Assembly (NCBI RefSeq): GCF_023277925.1
Contig: NZ_CP063832.1
Span: 3,966,501 to 4,030,500 of the forward strand
DNA length: 64,000 nt
Direction: 5' to 3'
Source: Pseudomonas entomophila
Lineage (GTDB): Bacteria > Pseudomonadota > Gammaproteobacteria > Pseudomonadales > Pseudomonadaceae
Position 1 is the first letter of the stretch; each line of letters starts with the position of its first letter. This document shows positions 18,382 through 28,348 of this stretch, piece by piece. The notes beneath the pieces were generated by a model that was given only the letters and a program-made list of their open reading frames with translations, had not been told where the DNA came from and searched no databases. The position numbers were made by a program, and so were the translations under genes.

Positions 18382-21027
18382 ATGCAAGACCTCGATCCAA
18401 TCGAAACCCAGGAATGGCTGGATGCCCTGGAGTCGGTCCTCGACAAAGAAGGCGAAGACCGCGCTCATTACCTGATGACCCGTATGGGCGAGCTGGCCAC
18501 CCGCAGTGGCTCCCAGCTGCCATATGCCATCACCACGCCGTACCGCAACACCATCCCTGTCACCCACGAAGCACGCATGCCTGGCGACCTGTTCATGGAA
18601 CGCCGCATCCGCTCGATGGTGCGTTGGAACGCCCTGGCCATGGTCATGCGCACCAACCTGAAGGACTCGGACCTGGGTGGCCACATCTCGAGCTTCGCCT
18701 CCAGCGCCACGCTGTACGACATCGGCTTCAACTACTTCTTCCAGGCCCCGACCGACGAACACGGCGGCGACCTGATCTTCTTCCAGGGCCACGCTTCGCC
18801 AGGCGTCTACGCCCGCGCCTTCATGGAAGGCCGCATCAACGAAGAGCAGATGAACAACTTCCGCCAGGAAGTGGACGGCAACGGTTTGTCTTCGTACCCG
18901 CACCCGTGGCTGATGCCTGATTTCTGGCAGTTCCCGACCGTCTCGATGGGCCTGGGCCCGATCCAGGCGATCTACCAGGCGCGCTTCATGAAGTACCTGG
19001 AAGCCCGTGGCTTCATCCCGGCCGGCAAGCAGAAGGTCTGGTGCTTCATGGGCGACGGCGAGTGCGACGAGCCGGAATCCCTGGGTGCAATCGCCCTGGC
19101 CGGCCGCGAGAAGCTGGATAACCTGATCTTCGTCATCAACTGCAACCTGCAGCGCCTCGACGGCCCGGTTCGCGGCAACGGCAAGATCATCCAGGAACTC
19201 GAAGGCGTGTTCCGCGGCGGTGGCTGGAACGTCAACAAGGTCGTCTGGGGCCGCTTCTGGGACCCACTGCTGGCCAAGGATACCAACGGTGCCCTGCAGC
19301 GCCGCATGGACGAAGTCATCGACGGCGAGTACCAGAACTACAAGGCCAAGGACGGCGCGTACGTCCGCGAGAACTTCTTCAACACCCCAGAGCTCAAGGC
19401 CATGGTCGAAGACCTGTCCGACGACGAGATCTGGAAGCTCAACCGTGGCGGCCACGACCCGTACAAGGTCTACGCGGCCTACCACCAGGCGGTGAACCAC
19501 AAAGAGCAGCCGACCGTCATCCTGGCCAAGACCATCAAGGGTTACGGTACCGGTGCCGGCGAAGCCAAGAACACCGCGCACAACACGAAAAAAGTCGACG
19601 TCGACAGCCTGCGTCACTTCCGTGACCGCTTCGACATCCCGGTCAAGGACGCGGACCTGGAGAACCTGCCGTTCTTCAAGCCGGAAGAAGGCTCCGCCGA
19701 AGCCAAGTACCTGGCCGAGCGCCGTGCTGCCCTGGGCGGCTTCGTGCCACAGCGCCGCGCCAAGAGCTTCAGCGTGCCGACCCCGCCACTGGAAACGCTC
19801 AAAGCGATCCTGGACGGCTCGGGCGACCGTGAAATCTCCACCACCATGGCCTTCGTGCGCATCCTGGCGCAGCTGGTCAAGGACAAGGACATCGGCCAGC
19901 GCATCGTCCCGATCATCCCGGACGAAGCCCGTACCTTCGGTATGGAAGGCATGTTCCGCCAGCTGGGCATCTACTCGTCGGTCGGCCAGCTCTACGAGCC
20001 TGTCGACAAAGACCAAGTGATGTTCTATCGCGAGGACAAGAAGGGCCAGATCCTCGAAGAGGGCATCAACGAAGCCGGCGCCATGTCGTCGTTCATCGCT
20101 GCCGGTACTTCGTACAGCTGCCACAACCAGCCGATGCTGCCGTTCTACATCTTCTACTCGATGTTCGGCTTCCAGCGCATTGGCGACCTGGCCTGGGCCG
20201 CTGGCGACAGCCGCACCCGTGGCTTCCTGATCGGCGGTACCGCCGGCCGTACCACGCTGAACGGCGAAGGCCTGCAGCACGAAGACGGTCACAGCCACAT
20301 GATGGCGGGCACCATCCCGAACTGCCGCACCTACGATCCAACCTACGGCTACGAGCTGGCGGTGATCATCCAGGACGGCATGAAGAAGATGACCGAAGAG
20401 CAACAGGACATCTTCTACTACATCACCGTGATGAACGAGTCGTACCAGCAGCCTGCCATGCCGGCCGGTGTCGAGGACGGCATCATCAAGGGCATGTACC
20501 TGCTCGAGGAAGACACCCGCGAAGCCGCGCACCACGTACAGCTGATGGGCTCCGGCACCATCCTGCGCGAAGTTCGCGAGGCGGCGAAGATCCTGCGTGA
20601 AGAGTTCAACGTCGGTGCCGACGTGTGGAGCGTCACCAGCTTCAACGAACTGCGTCGCGACGGCCTGGCCGTGGAACGCGCCAACCGCCTCAAGCCTGGC
20701 CAGAAGCCTCAGAAGACCTACGTCGAAGAGTGCCTGGCCGGCCGCAAAGGCCCGGTCATTGCCTCCACCGACTACATGAAGCTGTTCGCCGAGCAGATTC
20801 GCCAGTGGGTCCCGAGCAAAGAGTTCAAGGTCCTGGGTACCGACGGTTACGGTCGCAGCGACAGCCGCAAGAAGCTGCGTCACTTCTTCGAAGTCGACCG
20901 CCACTTCGTGGTGCTGGCTGCCCTGGAAGCCCTGGCTGACCGTGGCGAGATCGAACCCAAGGTTGTGGCTGACGCCATCGTCAAGTTCGGCATCGACCCG
21001 GACAAGCGCAACCCACTGGACTGCTGA
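18382..21027 (+). CDS. aceE: Pyruvate dehydrogenase E1 component (homodimeric)
   Basis: This 881-residue protein is the single-chain E1 of gamma-proteobacteria. The thiamine-diphosphate motif GDG...NCN is clear (WCFMGDGECDEPESLG through VINCNLQRLDG, about residues 228-260). The N-terminus MQDLDPIETQEWLDALESV is typical and binds E2. GGAG lies eight bases before the ATG. It decarboxylates pyruvate and reductively acetylates the lipoyl groups of AceF. aceF follows 13 bases later, so they form an operon, probably controlled by the twin operators upstream. Confidence 0.98.
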   Translation: MQDLDPIETQEWLDALESVLDKEGEDRAHYLMTRMGELATRSGSQLPYAITTPYRNTIPVTHEARMPGDLFMERRIRSMVRWNALAMVMRTNLKDSDLGGHISSFASSATLYDIGFNYFFQAPTDEHGGDLIFFQGHASPGVYARAFMEGRINEEQMNNFRQEVDGNGLSSYPHPWLMPDFWQFPTVSMGLGPIQAIYQARFMKYLEARGFIPAGKQKVWCFMGDGECDEPESLGAIALAGREKLDNLIFVINCNLQRLDGPVRGNGKIIQELEGVFRGGGWNVNKVVWGRFWDPLLAKDTNGALQRRMDEVIDGEYQNYKAKDGAYVRENFFNTPELKAMVEDLSDDEIWKLNRGGHDPYKVYAAYHQAVNHKEQPTVILAKTIKGYGTGAGEAKNTAHNTKKVDVDSLRHFRDRFDIPVKDADLENLPFFKPEEGSAEAKYLAERRAALGGFVPQRRAKSFSVPTPPLETLKAILDGSGDREISTTMAFVRILAQLVKDKDIGQRIVPIIPDEARTFGMEGMFRQLGIYSSVGQLYEPVDKDQVMFYREDKKGQILEEGINEAGAMSSFIAAGTSYSCHNQPMLPFYIFYSMFGFQRIGDLAWAAGDSRTRGFLIGGTAGRTTLNGEGLQHEDGHSHMMAGTIPNCRTYDPTYGYELAVIIQDGMKKMTEEQQDIFYYITVMNESYQQPAMPAGVEDGIIKGMYLLEEDTREAAHHVQLMGSGTILREVREAAKILREEFNVGADVWSVTSFNELRRDGLAVERANRLKPGQKPQKTYVEECLAGRKGPVIASTDYMKLFAEQIRQWVPSKEFKVLGTDGYGRSDSRKKLRHFFEVDRHFVVLAALEALADRGEIEPKVVADAIVKFGIDPDKRNPLDC

Positions 21028-21040
21028 GGAGTATTTTTAA

Positions 21041-22666
21041 GTGAGCGAACTCATTCGCGTACCTGACATCGGCAGCGGTGAAGGTGAAATCATCGAGCTG
21101 TTCGTCAAGGTCGGTGACCGTATCGAAGCAGACCAGAGCCTGCTGACCCTGGAGTCCGACAAGGCCTCCATGGAAATCCCGGCCCCCAAGGCCGGCGTGG
21201 TCAAGGAACTGAAGGTCAAGCTGGGCGACCGCCTGAAAGAAGGCGACGAGCTGCTGGTCCTGGAAGTCGAGGGCGCCGCTGCGGCGCCCGAGGCTCCGGC
21301 CGCCCCCGCCCCGGCTGCTGCCGCTCCAGCGCCGGCCGCTGAAGCCGCCCCTGCTCCCGCAGCAGCCCCGGCTGCCGCCAGCGTGCAGGACATCCACGTG
21401 CCGGACATCGGCTCGTCGGGCAAGGCCAAGATCATCGAAGTCATGGTCAAGGTCGGCGACACCGTCGAAGCCGACCAGTCGCTGATCACCCTGGAATCTG
21501 ACAAAGCTTCCATGGAGATCCCGTCGCCTAGCGCTGGCGTGATCGAAGCCGTGCTGTGCAAGCTGGAAGACGAAGTGGGCACCGGCGACCTGATCTTCAA
21601 GATCAAGGCCGCAGGCGCAGCCCCTGCTGCTGCGGCTCCGGCCGCTGCTGCCCCGGCTGCCGCTCCTGCCCAAGCCGCCGCACCGGCCGCGGCTCCTGCG
21701 CCTGCCGCCGCCCCTGCTCCGGTCGCCACCGCGCCGGCTGCCGGCAGCAACGCCAAGGTTCACGCCGGCCCTGCCGTGCGCCAGCTGGCCCGTGAATTCG
21801 GCGTCGACCTGGGTGCCGTCGCGGCCACTGGCCCGCACGGTCGCATCCTGAAAGAAGACGTGCAGGTCTACGTCAAGGCCATGATGCAGAAGGCCAAGGA
21901 AGCGCCGGCCGCCGGTGCTACCGGTGGTGCTGGCATCCCGCCGATCCCGGCCGTGGACTTCAGCAAGTTCGGTGAAGTGGAAGAAGTCGCCCTGACCCGC
22001 CTGATGCAGGTCGGCGCCGCCAACCTGCACCGCAGCTGGCTGAACGTGCCGCACGTCACCCAGTTCGACTCCGCCGACATCACCGAGCTGGAAGCCTTCC
22101 GCGTCGCGCAGAAAGCGGTCGCTGAAAAGGCCGGCGTCAAGCTGACCGTGCTGCCGCTGCTGCTCAAGGCCTGCGCCTTCCTGCTCAAGGAACTGCCGGA
22201 CTTCAACAGCTCGCTGGCACCAAGCGGCAAGGCGATCATCCGCAAGAAGTACGTGCACATCGGCTTCGCCGTGGACACCCCGGATGGCCTGCTGGTCCCG
22301 GTGATCAAGAACGTCGACCAGAAGAGCCTGCTGCAACTGGCTGCCGAAGCCGCCGCGCTGGCCGAAAAGGCCCGCACCAAGAAGCTCTCGGCCGACGACA
22401 TGCAGGGCGCCTGCTTCACCATCTCCAGCCTCGGCCACATTGGCGGCACCGGCTTCACGCCGATCGTCAATGCGCCTGAGGTGGCGATCCTCGGTGTGTC
22501 CAAGGCGACCATGCAGCCAGTCTGGGACGGCAAGGCCTTCCAGCCGAAGCTGATGCTGCCGCTGTCGCTGTCCTACGATCACCGCGTGATCAACGGCGCC
22601 GCCGCAGCGCGCTTCACCAAGCGCCTGGGCGACGTGTTGGCGGATATCCGCACGATGCTGCTGTAA
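21041..22666 (+). CDS. aceF: Dihydrolipoamide acetyltransferase, E2 of pyruvate dehydrogenase
   Basis: The protein is 541 residues from GTG 21041, with GAGG upstream. There are two lipoyl domains (lipoyl lysines K41 and K155, both in DKASMEIP), joined by Ala/Pro-rich linkers, then a peripheral-subunit-binding domain (AGPAVRQLAREFGVDLGAV, about 242-277). The catalytic core ends SYDHRVINGAAAARF with H514. The position usually Asp in HRVIDG is Asn here, as in the Azotobacter enzyme, so this is not a defect. It has two rather than three lipoyl domains. No E3 gene follows, so a general lipoamide dehydrogenase elsewhere must serve. Confidence 0.97.
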   Translation: MSELIRVPDIGSGEGEIIELFVKVGDRIEADQSLLTLESDKASMEIPAPKAGVVKELKVKLGDRLKEGDELLVLEVEGAAAAPEAPAAPAPAAAAPAPAAEAAPAPAAAPAAASVQDIHVPDIGSSGKAKIIEVMVKVGDTVEADQSLITLESDKASMEIPSPSAGVIEAVLCKLEDEVGTGDLIFKIKAAGAAPAAAAPAAAAPAAAPAQAAAPAAAPAPAAAPAPVATAPAAGSNAKVHAGPAVRQLAREFGVDLGAVAATGPHGRILKEDVQVYVKAMMQKAKEAPAAGATGGAGIPPIPAVDFSKFGEVEEVALTRLMQVGAANLHRSWLNVPHVTQFDSADITELEAFRVAQKAVAEKAGVKLTVLPLLLKACAFLLKELPDFNSSLAPSGKAIIRKKYVHIGFAVDTPDGLLVPVIKNVDQKSLLQLAAEAAALAEKARTKKLSADDMQGACFTISSLGHIGGTGFTPIVNAPEVAILGVSKATMQPVWDGKAFQPKLMLPLSLSYDHRVINGAAAARFTKRLGDVLADIRTMLL

Positions 22667-22733
22667 ACCGCTGTTTTCCTGCCCCTCTCTTGAGGGGCAG
22701 GTACCCTTTCGAGCTGCCACGCTCGTACCTCAA

Positions 22734-22759
22734 CCCCGCCATCTGGCGGGGCTTTTTTT
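22734..22759 (+). terminator. Rho-independent terminator of aceEF
   Basis: CCCCGCC-ATCT-GGCGGGG is followed by C and seven T. A second perfect 9-bp stem (CTGCCCCTC-TCTT-GAGGGGCAG, 22679-22700) sits just before it without a T-run. The T-run overlaps the stop codon of the convergent Ig-like gene. Confidence 0.88.
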
Positions 22760-24611
22760 AATCCCAACCACCGACCTTGAACAGGGATGGAAGGCGCACA
22801 TCTCCGCTACGAATCTCTTCGCTACGGAAATCCGGCTTGAGTTGCCTCAGGTTGACCACATAGGCGAACCCACCGCCATACCAATTGCTCCCTGTCCAGA
22901 AGTACGTGTCACTCCAGCCCAGTATTTCGGCCACACTCTTGGTGAGGTCATCACGCTGATACTGTTCCCAGAACGATTGCATCTGCAGTAACTGCAACGA
23001 GTGCCACTCAGGCCGGGATTTATCACCTGGAACACCGCTCCAGGACTGATTGGCCAGCCGCTCAACCAACCTCACACCCGTAAAGGTGATCTTGTAACTG
23101 GCCTTGGAACCTTTACTGTCTGTCACAGTAATCTCTGCGGTACCGTTGGCTGCGCCAACGACCAACCCGTCCTTATCGACTCTTGCCACTCCAGGCGACG
23201 TCGAGCTGTAAGTGTATGGAAGGTACCCTCCGCTGGCTTGGCGCTGATAGCTGCCACCGGAATCCGAAGTCGGGAACAGCGGTGGGCGGCCCTTGAGGAT
23301 GATGTATCGGAGCCCTGCCCTTTGGGTATGAGCGTCCCCGAAGACCAGCGGTCGTTCGGTCAACGCACCCACAAGTTCAGCGGCAGCCAAGCTTGAGGTC
23401 CTCCCCGCCGCGATGTAGGACACCAGAAGTCGACCAGCCTGTAGCGTCACATTGAAATCACTGGGTAGGTCAAACAACAGGTCCTCACCTCCGGCCCCGA
23501 CCGGTTGCTCCAACCAACCAGACGCGCTGCCACCTGCTGGCGTCGTAGTTCTCCAGTTGAGCCTGACAACCGTGCCAACGGCCAGTCCGTCGACCGGAAC
23601 ACTTACACGTGTATCTCGCCAACTGCGCCCATTCTCCCAAGGCAGATTGGCAAGATCGATCGTTGAGGCAATCGCATCTACCAAGGTTGGCCTGGGAAGT
23701 GGATTGGCGATATTGTCGACATCAAATTTCGTGGCTGGCGAACGCGCGCTCAGATTGCGTACATCGTCGAATACACGATACGCCACCTCGGCTTCCATCA
23801 GCCCGATAAAGCCAGTAAGAAATTCTGCACCAACGTGGAAACTCACCGGACTGCCCTCTACCGGGATAGAGTCCAGCAAATGATCAAACACTTTCTGGCC
23901 CGGCAACTCCAGACGAACTGTATCGAACTGGCGCCTGTTCAAATAAGGCTCGACCTCGAACGTAATGCCATTCTGAAGGTCCTCCCTACTGATAATGCCT
24001 GGGTTCGAAAGTTTGGCAGTGATCGGTTTCAGGCTCGCCCCATCTGGGGCCTGGAAATCGATCTTTACATTCAACCGCGGTGTTTGCTCACGATTTTGAG
24101 ACACCGGGTTGATGACAACGGCGAAAAGCTCGAATGTCCCTTCGGAGATCATGGCTTTAGGTACATCGATCTGGAGATCTGCCTGATGTTCAGCAGGTAT
24201 GAGTGCCGACCAGACAGGTGTGGGGCCAGGCGCCAAGCCGGTACCGGCCTGAATATGAATTTGAACGGTATAACCCCCCATATTCTCGAATGCTTGTACC
24301 CAGCAAGGCAGGGTGTTCCCAGCCAGTGATTGGATATTGATACCGACCAGCATCCCGTCTGGATTACTGGGGAGATCGAATTGAGGATTATTGGGTACGA
24401 TCACCCTGAGATTGAGCGTATCCATGGTCCCTTTGGAGGGAATTTTTTTTTCGTCCAGCCGAGTCCGAGTCTCTTGATCAGGGATAGGCAGCACCTGGGC
24501 ACTCGCAACAGATGAAGGTGCTGTGGAAGCTGCGGCGCCAGTAGTAGCTGAACTCGCTTGGGCATTTAACCTGTCCAGGGCTGACTGGCTGGGGAATGAT
24601 GGCGTAGTCAT
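22758..24611 (-). CDS. Ig-like (BIG2) domain protein of unknown function, A+T-richer than its neighbours
   Basis: The protein is 617 residues from ATG 24611 (MTTPSFPSQSALDRLNAQ), with GGAG about 10 bases upstream. The open frame runs further upstream but without support. The N-terminus is low-complexity (Ser/Ala/Thr) with no clear signal peptide. The middle contains several beta-rich repeats of similar plan. Near residues 480-530 there is a bacterial Ig-like group 2 module (YSSTSPGVARVDKDGLVVG, ANGTAEITVTDSKG). The end (GWSDTYFWTGSNW, YVVNL) recalls the C-terminal domains of some secreted adhesin or tail-fibre-like proteins. G+C is visibly lower than in aceF and dipA. It lies convergent to aceF, where P. 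aeruginosa has none, suggesting acquisition. Function unknown; a surface or exported protein is an inference. Confidence 0.75.
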   Translation of the reverse strand: MTTPSFPSQSALDRLNAQASSATTGAAASTAPSSVASAQVLPIPDQETRTRLDEKKIPSKGTMDTLNLRVIVPNNPQFDLPSNPDGMLVGINIQSLAGNTLPCWVQAFENMGGYTVQIHIQAGTGLAPGPTPVWSALIPAEHQADLQIDVPKAMISEGTFELFAVVINPVSQNREQTPRLNVKIDFQAPDGASLKPITAKLSNPGIISREDLQNGITFEVEPYLNRRQFDTVRLELPGQKVFDHLLDSIPVEGSPVSFHVGAEFLTGFIGLMEAEVAYRVFDDVRNLSARSPATKFDVDNIANPLPRPTLVDAIASTIDLANLPWENGRSWRDTRVSVPVDGLAVGTVVRLNWRTTTPAGGSASGWLEQPVGAGGEDLLFDLPSDFNVTLQAGRLLVSYIAAGRTSSLAAAELVGALTERPLVFGDAHTQRAGLRYIILKGRPPLFPTSDSGGSYQRQASGGYLPYTYSSTSPGVARVDKDGLVVGAANGTAEITVTDSKGSKASYKITFTGVRLVERLANQSWSGVPGDKSRPEWHSLQLLQMQSFWEQYQRDDLTKSVAEILGWSDTYFWTGSNWYGGGFAYVVNLRQLKPDFRSEEIRSGDVRLPSLFKVGGWD

Positions 24612-24877
24612 GCGTAAAGTGCTCCAGGGAAGTGGGAAACGTTCCAACGCGACAACGCCACATTCAAGGGCCATTCCAAACCACTCCACAACTGACAAAA
24701 ATGCCAGGTCTTGGCATCCCCCCCACATTTGCCTGACCACGCTTGAAGAAATCCGCATATCGGCCGACAACCTGTTCACAGCATCCCCCATGGCCGCTTG
24801 CCAGCCCATGGGACATGATGCAACCTTGCCCGATGCGCCGCTTTCCAGGCAGCGCCCCCTGTTCAAGCGAGTCTTCG

Positions 24878-27571
24878 ATGAAAAGCCAACCCGATGCCGC
24901 CAGCCGTGTGGCGGCCGAGGTCGTCACGCAGCTCCCCGTGCCCTCGCGGCTCGGCATGCTGCGTTTCGAACGGCTCAACGAAGCCAGCTGGGCCATGCTC
25001 TACCTCGACCCCGCCTGCGACCGCCAGTTTGGCCTGCCCGCCGCCGAACTCTGCGCCCTGATCGGCTCGCCCTACGCCAGCCTCATGGAGCCGGAGGCGC
25101 GCTACAAGCTGCACGACGAGATCCAGCGGCAACTGGCTCTGCGCGGGCACTACCGAGTGCGCTACACCCTGCACGCCAGCCCGCTGGCGCTGCGCCTGCT
25201 GGAAGTGGGCGAGAGCTACAAGCAGCACAACCGCCAGCTGCTGCGCGGCTACCTGACGGTGATGGACGACCAGCAAGACGAAATGGCGGAGCTGGACACC
25301 GACGACCTCGAATCGCGCAACAATCGCCTGCAACTGGCCCTGCAACTGAACCAGCGCGCCCAGCAAGAGCAACTGGAGCATCTGGAGCGGGTACGTGCCC
25401 AGCAGGACCTGATCCTGCGCCTGGCCCGCCAGCGCTACAGCGTGGGCAATTCGCTGCTTGAAGCCGCCGAGCTGATCACCCGCAGCGCCTGCGAGATCTA
25501 CAAGGTCGACTGTGCCAGCATCTGGTACCTGAACGACCAGCGCCTGGAGCCCATCAGCGCCTGGTACCGCAGCGAACAGCAGCATCGCCTGCCGGAAGCG
25601 ATCGACGCCAGCCGCTTCCCCGACTACCTCGACGCCCTGCACGCCAGCCGCGCCATCGACGCCCACAACGCCAGCCACGACCCACGCACCCGCGACATGG
25701 CCGAGTCGCTGTACAGCACCGATGACAATGCCATGCTCGACGCCAGCATCCGTATCGACGGCCAGGTGGTCGGCGTGCTGTGCCTGGAGCAGACCGGCCA
25801 GCCACGGGCCTGGCAATCCGACGAAATCGCCTTCGCCGGCGAGCTGGCCGACCAGTTCGCCCAGGTCATCAATAACCACAACCGACGCACCGCCGCCAGC
25901 GCCCTGCACCTGTTCCAGCGGGCCGTTGAACAAAGTGCCAGCGCCTTCCTGCTGGTCAACCGCGACGGGGTGGTGGAGTACGTCAACCCAAGCTTCACCG
26001 CGATCACCCAGTACAGCACCGAAGAGGTCCAGGGCCATCACCTCGGCGAGCTGCCTGCGCTGGAAAACCTGAGCGAGCTGCTGTTCGACTCGCCGTCCAG
26101 CCTGGCCATGGGCAACAGCTGGCAGGGCGAATTCAAGAGCCGGCGCAAGAACCTCGAACCTTACTGGGGCCAGCTGTCGATCTCCAAGGTGTACGGTGAC
26201 AACCGCGAGCTCACCCACTACATCGGCATCTACGAGGATGTCACCCAGACCAAGCTGGCCCAGCAGCGTATCGAGCGCCTGGCCTACACCGACAACCTGA
26301 CCAACCTCGGCAACCGCCCGGCGTTCATCCGCAACCTCGACGAGCGCTTCGCCCGCGACAGCAACACGCCGATCTGCCTGCTGCTGGTGGACATCGACAA
26401 CTTCAAGCGGATCAACGACAGCCTCGGCCACCAGACCGGCGACAAGCTGCTGATCAGCCTGGCCCGGCGCCTGCGCAACAGCCTGAGCAGCGGTGGCAGC
26501 CTGGCGCGCTTTGCCAGCAACGAGTTCGCCGTGCTGCTCGACGACACCAGCCTGGAAGACGGCCAAGGCGTCGCCCAGCAGTTGCTGCGCACCCTCGACA
26601 AACCGATGTTCGTCGACAACCAGCTGATCAACGTCACCGCCTCCGTGGGCCTGGCCTGCGCGCCGCTACATGGCAGCGACCCGGCGACGCTGATGAAGAA
26701 CGCGGGCCTGGCCCTGCACAAAGCCAAGGCCAATGGCAAGCACCAGGTGCAGGTGTTCACCGAAGTGCTCAATGCTGAGGCCAGCTACAAACTGTTCGTC
26801 GAGAACAACCTGCGCCGCGCCCTGACTCAAAACGAACTGGAAGTGTTCTACCAACCGAAATTGTGCCTGCGCAGCGGCCGCTTGCTCGGGCTGGAGGCGC
26901 TGCTGCGCTGGAACCACCCCGAGCGCGGCATGATCCGCCCCGACCAGTTCATCAGCGTCGCCGAGGAAACCGGCCTGATCATCCCGATCGGCAAATGGGT
27001 GGTGCGCCAGGCCTGCCGCAAGAGCCAGGAACTGCGCGGGGCCGGCATGGGCAACCTGCACGTGGCCATCAACCTGTCGCCCAAGCAGTTCTCCGACCCC
27101 GAGCTGGTCGGCTCGATCGGCAGCATCCTCAAGGAGGAAGCCCTGCCGCCGCACCTGCTCGAGCTGGAACTGACCGAAGGCCTGCTGCTCGAAGCCACCG
27201 AAGACACCCACCGCCAGCTCGACGAACTCAAAGCCCTGGGCCTGACGCTGGCGATGGACGACTTCGGCACCGGTTACTCGTCACTGAGCTACCTGAAGAA
27301 GTTCCCGATCGACATCATCAAGATCGACCGCAGCTTCATCAACGAGATCCCCGACAACCAGGACGACATGGAGATCACCTCGGCGGTGGTGGCCATGGCC
27401 CACAACCTCAAGCTCAAGGTGGTGGCCGAAGGGATCGAGACACCGGAGCAGCTGGCGTTCCTGCGCCGCCACCGGTGCGACGTCGGCCAGGGCTACCTGT
27501 TCGACCGGCCGATCCCCGGGCGCGAGCTGGCCGAGAAACTGCGCCGCTATCCACGCGGGCCGATGGACTGA
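24878..27571 (+). CDS. dipA: Cyclic-di-GMP phosphodiesterase DipA (GAF-PAS-GGDEF-EAL)
   Basis: The product has 897 residues from ATG 24878 (MKSQPDAASRVAAEVV). In order: an N-terminal region with a coiled-coil-like stretch (about 130-180), a GAF domain (about 205-345), a PAS domain (about 350-465), a GGDEF domain from about residue 468 whose signature is degenerate (ASNEF at about 546), and an EAL domain from about 672 (LEALLRW, ELTEGLLL, MDDFGTGYSSLSYL). The degenerate GGDEF is a feature of DipA, which hydrolyses c-di-GMP and promotes biofilm dispersal in P. aeruginosa, where it also sits between aceF and msrA. The 266-bp upstream gap has only a small palindrome (ATGCCA/TGGCAT at 24701-24717) and no clear promoter match. 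Confidence 0.92.
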   Translation: MKSQPDAASRVAAEVVTQLPVPSRLGMLRFERLNEASWAMLYLDPACDRQFGLPAAELCALIGSPYASLMEPEARYKLHDEIQRQLALRGHYRVRYTLHASPLALRLLEVGESYKQHNRQLLRGYLTVMDDQQDEMAELDTDDLESRNNRLQLALQLNQRAQQEQLEHLERVRAQQDLILRLARQRYSVGNSLLEAAELITRSACEIYKVDCASIWYLNDQRLEPISAWYRSEQQHRLPEAIDASRFPDYLDALHASRAIDAHNASHDPRTRDMAESLYSTDDNAMLDASIRIDGQVVGVLCLEQTGQPRAWQSDEIAFAGELADQFAQVINNHNRRTAASALHLFQRAVEQSASAFLLVNRDGVVEYVNPSFTAITQYSTEEVQGHHLGELPALENLSELLFDSPSSLAMGNSWQGEFKSRRKNLEPYWGQLSISKVYGDNRELTHYIGIYEDVTQTKLAQQRIERLAYTDNLTNLGNRPAFIRNLDERFARDSNTPICLLLVDIDNFKRINDSLGHQTGDKLLISLARRLRNSLSSGGSLARFASNEFAVLLDDTSLEDGQGVAQQLLRTLDKPMFVDNQLINVTASVGLACAPLHGSDPATLMKNAGLALHKAKANGKHQVQVFTEVLNAEASYKLFVENNLRRALTQNELEVFYQPKLCLRSGRLLGLEALLRWNHPERGMIRPDQFISVAEETGLIIPIGKWVVRQACRKSQELRGAGMGNLHVAINLSPKQFSDPELVGSIGSILKEEALPPHLLELELTEGLLLEATEDTHRQLDELKALGLTLAMDDFGTGYSSLSYLKKFPIDIIKIDRSFINEIPDNQDDMEITSAVVAMAHNLKLKVVAEGIETPEQLAFLRRHRCDVGQGYLFDRPIPGRELAEKLRRYPRGPMD

Positions 27572-27608
27572 CAGCGGCCTGAAGCTCGGGCACTATAGAG
27601 ACCATTCG

Positions 27609-27640
27609 GGCCCGTTCGCCGGCTTGCCGGCGAACGGGCC
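27609..27640. repeat. Perfect 32-bp REP-type palindrome
   Basis: Two 15-bp arms (GGCCCGTTCGCCGGC and its complement) meet at a 2-base loop. It follows dipA by 37 bases and could also end its transcript, though there is no T-run. Confidence 0.8.
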
Positions 27641-27676
27641 AACACCCATCCCACTGCAAAACACAGAGGAACGGCC

Positions 27677-28345
27677 ATGGTCCTGCGTTCGGAAATCCTG
27701 GTGAACAAAAACGTCCTGCCCACCGCGGAACAGGCCCTGCCTGGCCGCGAAACCCCGATGGCCCTGCCCGAGTTCCACTACGTGTTCAAAGGCACCCCGT
27801 TGCTCGGCCCGTTCTTCGAGGGCGACATCGACTTCGCCATCTTCGCCCTGGGCTGTTTCTGGGGCGCCGAGCGCCGCTTCTGGCAGCGTGACGGCGTGGT
27901 CAGCACCGTGGTCGGCTATGCCGGCGGCTTCACCCCCAACCCCACCTACGAGGAAGTCTGCTCGGGCCTGACCGGCCACACCGAAGTGGTCCTGGTGGTG
28001 TTCGACAAGAACAAGGTCAGCTACCGCGAGCTGCTGACGATGTTCTGGGAACTGCACAACCCCACCCAGGGCATGCGCCAGGGCAACGATGTCGGCACCC
28101 AGTACCGCTCGGCGATCTACTGCACATCGCCGCAACAGCTCGAAGAAGCCAAGGCCAGCCGTGACGCCTTCCAGGCCGAACTGAGCAAGGCCGGCTTCGG
28201 CGAGATCACCACCGAAATCGAGCAAGCGCCCACCGTTTACTTCGCCGAGGCCTACCACCAGCAGTACCTGGCCAAGAATCCGGACGGCTACTGCGGCATC
28301 GGTGGCACCGGTGTGTGCCTGCCGCCCAGCCTGCAAGGTAACTGA
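27677..28345 (+). CDS. msrA: Peptide-methionine (S)-S-oxide reductase
   Basis: The protein has 222 residues. The catalytic GCFWG motif is at about 59-63 (C60 attacks the sulfoxide). VVGYAGG, the Glu/Tyr-binding segment and the C-terminal recycling cysteines ([11 protein letters not shown]) follow. MsrA repairs methionine-S-sulfoxide in proteins, with electrons from thioredoxin. The first 45 residues are a typical extension in this subfamily. AGAGGAA lies eight bases before the start. The next gene (GST) follows after three bases, so they are probably co-transcribed. Confidence 0.96.
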   Translation: MVLRSEILVNKNVLPTAEQALPGRETPMALPEFHYVFKGTPLLGPFFEGDIDFAIFALGCFWGAERRFWQRDGVVSTVVGYAGGFTPNPTYEEVCSGLTGHTEVVLVVFDKNKVSYRELLTMFWELHNPTQGMRQGNDVGTQYRSAIYCTSPQQLEEAKASRDAFQAELSKAGFGEITTEIEQAPTVYFAEAYHQQYLAKNPDGYCGIGGTGVCLPPSLQGN

Positions 28346-28348
28346 GCC

